Part shown: positions 61,940 through 64,000 of the stretch, in pieces
How positions within the stretch are numbered: position 1 is the stretch's first letter
How the letters are laid out: the number at the start of each line of letters is the position of its first letter
Source: Microbacterium sp. CGR2
GTDB lineage: Bacteria > Actinomycetota > Actinomycetes > Actinomycetales > Microbacteriaceae
Assembly: GCF_003626735.1 (NCBI RefSeq)
Contig: NZ_RBHX01000001.1
Span: forward strand, 496,001-560,000
Reading direction: 5' to 3'
Length of the DNA: 64,000 nucleotides
Position numbers and translations under genes: made by a program
The notes under the pieces: generated by a model
The model's database searches: none
The model's input: only the letters and a program-made list of their open reading frames with translations
What the model was told of the DNA's origin: nothing

Positions 61940-61963
61940 ACCGGTCACTGTGACCGGTCACAG
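61940..61963. promoter_or_regulatory. Arabinose-operon operator: overlapping perfect palindromes
   Basis: CTGTGACCGGTCACAG (61948-61963) is a perfect 16-nt palindrome of LacI-operator form. It overlaps ACCGGTCAC-T-GTGACCGGT (61940-61958). It lies between araD and its LacI-family regulator, both on the minus strand. Confidence 0.82.
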
Positions 61964-62011
61964 AAGTGTGTCACGCCGCCTCCTCGCCCGTCAAGGACTC
62001 GCGTGGTCCGC

Positions 62012-63052
62012 TTAGCGGGGCGGGGCGACCGAGGCGCGCGAGATCAGCACCGGTGCGACCGGCGCCAGAGCGGATGCCGCGGAGCCCGGGACTGTGGGGC
62101 CGGACCCGGCGGGGGCGACCCCACCCACGACCGCGTCGATCGCCCGGCGTGCGAGCTCGTCGAAGTCCTGTCGCACGGTGGTGAGCTTCGGCCAGTAGTA
62201 GGCGGCGTCCGGGATGTCGTCGAAGCCCACGACACTGAGGTCCGCCGGCACCGAGAGGCCGGCCTCCTGGAGCCCGCCCAGCAGCCCCAGCGCCATCTGG
62301 TCGTTCGCGGCGAACACCGCGGTCACCCCGGCAGTGCGGATGTCGGATGCCGCGGCGTAGCCCGAACCGGCCGACCAGTCGCCGACGATGACGGGCCCCG
62401 CCGGGAGCCCCCGCGCAGCGAGCTCGGCGGCGAAGCCCTCGGCGCGGGACTCCGCCTCGAGCCAGTCCGGCGGGCCGGCGAGGTGCGCGATGCGGGTGTG
62501 CCCGGCATCCGCGAGTGCGGCGACCGCCAGCCGGGCACCCGCGGCCTGATCGACCGAAAGCCCCCGTGCTCCCTGTCCCGCCGAGTGCAGCGTCACCACC
62601 GGAACCCCGATCCGCAGCGCGTCCAACGCGTGGAGGGTGCGGGCATGCGGAGCGACGACGACGATTCCCTCCACCCCCTGCGCGATGAGGTGGTCGACGG
62701 CCGAGACGACCGCCTCGGCATCCCCCGCGTCGGCGAATGCCGCGCTGACCCAGTAGCCCGACCCTCGGGCCGCGGCCTCGAGCGCCGCGATGCTGCGCGA
62801 GGGCCCGTACTGCAAGGCGTCGGAGGCCAGCACGCCGAGCGTCCGGGATCTGCGCGTACCGAGTGCCCGGGCGGCGTTGTTCATCCGATAGCCGAGTTCC
62901 GCCATCGCCGACCGCACGCGCTGTTGAGTCGCGGCGGCGACGTCCGGGTGGTCGTTGAGCACTCTCGACACCGTCTGGCGCGACACTCCGGCGAGCGCCG
63001 CGACGTCTCGTACGCCGACGGTGCGGTCCGGGGTGCTGCGCGACTCACTCAC
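62012..63052 (-). CDS. LacI-family repressor, probable arabinose regulator
   Basis: A 346-residue repressor. Helix-turn-helix VRDVAALAGVSRQTVSRVLNDHPDVAAATQQRV is at about residues 14-46, the hinge NNAARALGTRRSRTLGVLAS next, and the sensor domain ends with VGFDDIPDAAYYWPKLTTVRQDF. GTG 63052 is chosen because it sits just before the DNA-binding domain; no strong ribosome-binding site is seen. It lies upstream of araD on the same strand with a perfect palindromic operator between them. L-arabinose is the likely inducer. Confidence 0.87.
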   Translation of the reverse strand: MSESRSTPDRTVGVRDVAALAGVSRQTVSRVLNDHPDVAAATQQRVRSAMAELGYRMNNAARALGTRRSRTLGVLASDALQYGPSRSIAALEAAARGSGYWVSAAFADAGDAEAVVSAVDHLIAQGVEGIVVVAPHARTLHALDALRIGVPVVTLHSAGQGARGLSVDQAAGARLAVAALADAGHTRIAHLAGPPDWLEAESRAEGFAAELAARGLPAGPVIVGDWSAGSGYAAASDIRTAGVTAVFAANDQMALGLLGGLQEAGLSVPADLSVVGFDDIPDAAYYWPKLTTVRQDFDELARRAIDAVVGGVAPAGSGPTVPGSAASALAPVAPVLISRASVAPPR

Positions 63053-63109
63053 GCGGTTGAGTGTACGACGCCCGGCCCTTCCTACTCGTCGACGTGGCAC
63101 TCTGGTGAC

Positions 63110-63949
63110 ATGCGCATCGCTCTCACCGGATCATCGGGCAAGCTCGGCCGCGTCGTCGCTCGCGAACTGCGGTCGAACGGCCACGACGTCATCGGCATGG
63201 ACATCTCGGGCACCCGCGGGCCGGGTTTCGTCCAGGTCGATCTGACCGACTACGGCCAGGTCATCGACGCCTTCACGGCCGTCGGAGACCAGCATGACGG
63301 CGTCGACGCGGTCGTGCATCTCGGTGCGGTGCCGGCCCCCGGCATCCGGACCGACGTGGCCACCTTCCACAACAACATGCCCGCGACGTTCAACGTGTTC
63401 TGGGCGGCCGTGCGGCTCGGCATCCGTCGCGTCGTCTACGCGTCCAGCGAGACGGTGCTGGGCCTCCCGTTCGACGTGCCGCCGCCGTACGTCCCGGTCG
63501 ACGAGGACTACCCCGCGCGCCCCGAATCGGTGTACTCGCTGGTGAAGACGCTCGAGGAGCAGCTGGCCACCGAGCTCGTCCGCTGGCATCCGGACCTGTC
63601 GATCACGGCCCTGCGATTCTCGAACGTGATGAACCCGGAGGACTACGCCGAGTTCCCCTCCTTCGACGCGGATGCTCAGCGGCGCAAGTGGAACCTGTGG
63701 GGGTACATCGACGCCCGCGACGGCGCCCAGGCCGTGCAGCGTGCGCTCGAGGTGGCCGCCCCCGGGTTCGATCGGTTCATCATCGCGGCCGCCGACACGG
63801 TCATGTCACGTCCCAACGCCGAGCTGCTCGCCGAGGTCTTCCCCGACGTGCCCGTGCGGCGGGAGTTCGGTCCGAACGAGACGCTGCTGTCGATCGACAA
63901 GGCGCGGCGGATCCTCGGTTTCGACCCGCAGCACTCCTGGCGGGACTAG
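63110..63949 (+). CDS. NAD-dependent epimerase/dehydratase-family oxidoreductase
   Basis: A 279-residue extended SDR protein. The cofactor motif TGSSGKLGRVVA is at residues 6-17, the second strand has VVHLGAVPAPG, and YASSETVLG with YSLVK provides the catalytic serine, tyrosine and lysine. It resembles uronate dehydrogenases and UDP-sugar epimerase-like proteins; no specificity can be given. It is divergent from the LacI gene by 57 nt and is followed by a palindromic repeat at the window edge. Confidence 0.84.
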   Translation: MRIALTGSSGKLGRVVARELRSNGHDVIGMDISGTRGPGFVQVDLTDYGQVIDAFTAVGDQHDGVDAVVHLGAVPAPGIRTDVATFHNNMPATFNVFWAAVRLGIRRVVYASSETVLGLPFDVPPPYVPVDEDYPARPESVYSLVKTLEEQLATELVRWHPDLSITALRFSNVMNPEDYAEFPSFDADAQRRKWNLWGYIDARDGAQAVQRALEVAAPGFDRFIIAAADTVMSRPNAELLAEVFPDVPVRREFGPNETLLSIDKARRILGFDPQHSWRD

Positions 63950-63960
63950 CCTCAGGCCGT

Positions 63961-64000
63961 CCGGTCGCAGTCGGGTTCCTCCCCGTGTTCCGGTCGCAGT
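63961..64000. repeat. Palindromic intergenic repeat (copy 2, cut by the window end)
   Basis: CCGGTCGCAGT occurs at 63961-63971 and GTTCCGGTCGCAGT at 63987-64000, matching the two half-copies at 57008 and 57047. The right arm of the hairpin is outside the window. Confidence 0.8.

Overview
This is a GC-rich actinobacterial chromosome segment, most likely from Microbacterium or another Microbacteriaceae member. That placement rests on base composition, frequent GTG/TTG starts, many ATGA/GTGA overlaps, a DUF222-HNH gene and the gene content; no rRNA is present to confirm it. The window holds about 60 protein genes. I saw no tRNA, rRNA, CRISPR array, transposase or prophage. It reads as a catabolic region for sugars and amino acids.

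Layout. 1-6761: 3' end of phosphoglucomutase, a glycerate kinase, a LacI regulator and the Leloir operon galT-galK-galE with a probable leaderless promoter. 6782-18300: two adjacent clusters. The first has a RidA protein, an IclR regulator, an N-acyl-D-amino-acid-deacylase-type amidohydrolase and a D-serine-dehydratase-type PLP enzyme, divergent from 2-keto-3-deoxygluconate kinase and KDPG aldolase, plus an MHS transporter and a DauR-like regulator. The second has a GPH transporter, a ChbG/YdjC carbohydrate deacetylase and a ROK regulator. Together they fit uptake and breakdown of N-acetylglucosaminate (oxidised GlcNAc). 18589-24776: DUF222-HNH nuclease, an acetyltransferase and a polyamine-type set (aminobutyraldehyde dehydrogenase, Lrp regulator, FAD amine oxidase, cupin). 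24892-31491: solitary beta-class DNA methyltransferase, lipoate ligase, DUF1684, hydrolase, CutC, an MFS exporter behind a small coupled ORF, and a repetitive acidic protein.

31535-39325: an arginine-to-glutamate route (arginine-dihydrolase-like enzyme, RocD, PutA) enclosing a small membrane protein/XRE regulator/oxidoreductase operon with two mirror-image operators. 39407-45241: thioesterase, acetyltransferase and the operon etfB-etfA-cytochrome b-thiolase. The cytochrome b carries three copies of a conserved 16-residue motif before its membrane domain. 45381-51327: MarR/SRPBCC/YdeI-like trio and a valine-degradation operon (mmsA, acyl-CoA dehydrogenase, mmsB, enoyl-CoA hydratase). 51744-63949: monooxygenase-like membrane protein, acetyltransferase, xylose genes (ROK repressor, xylA, xylB), arabinose operon (araD-araB-araA-galM) with a LacI regulator and near-perfect operator, and a sugar epimerase-like oxidoreductase.

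Two features recur. In-frame tandem repeats (units of 6, 9, 15, 18 and 30 nt) lie inside at least six genes. Dispersed palindromic repeats lie in intergenic DNA and in two places run into coding sequence. The most promising new biology is the N-acetylglucosaminate cluster, the repeat-bearing cytochrome b beside ETF, and the arginine dihydrolase/RocD/PutA grouping.
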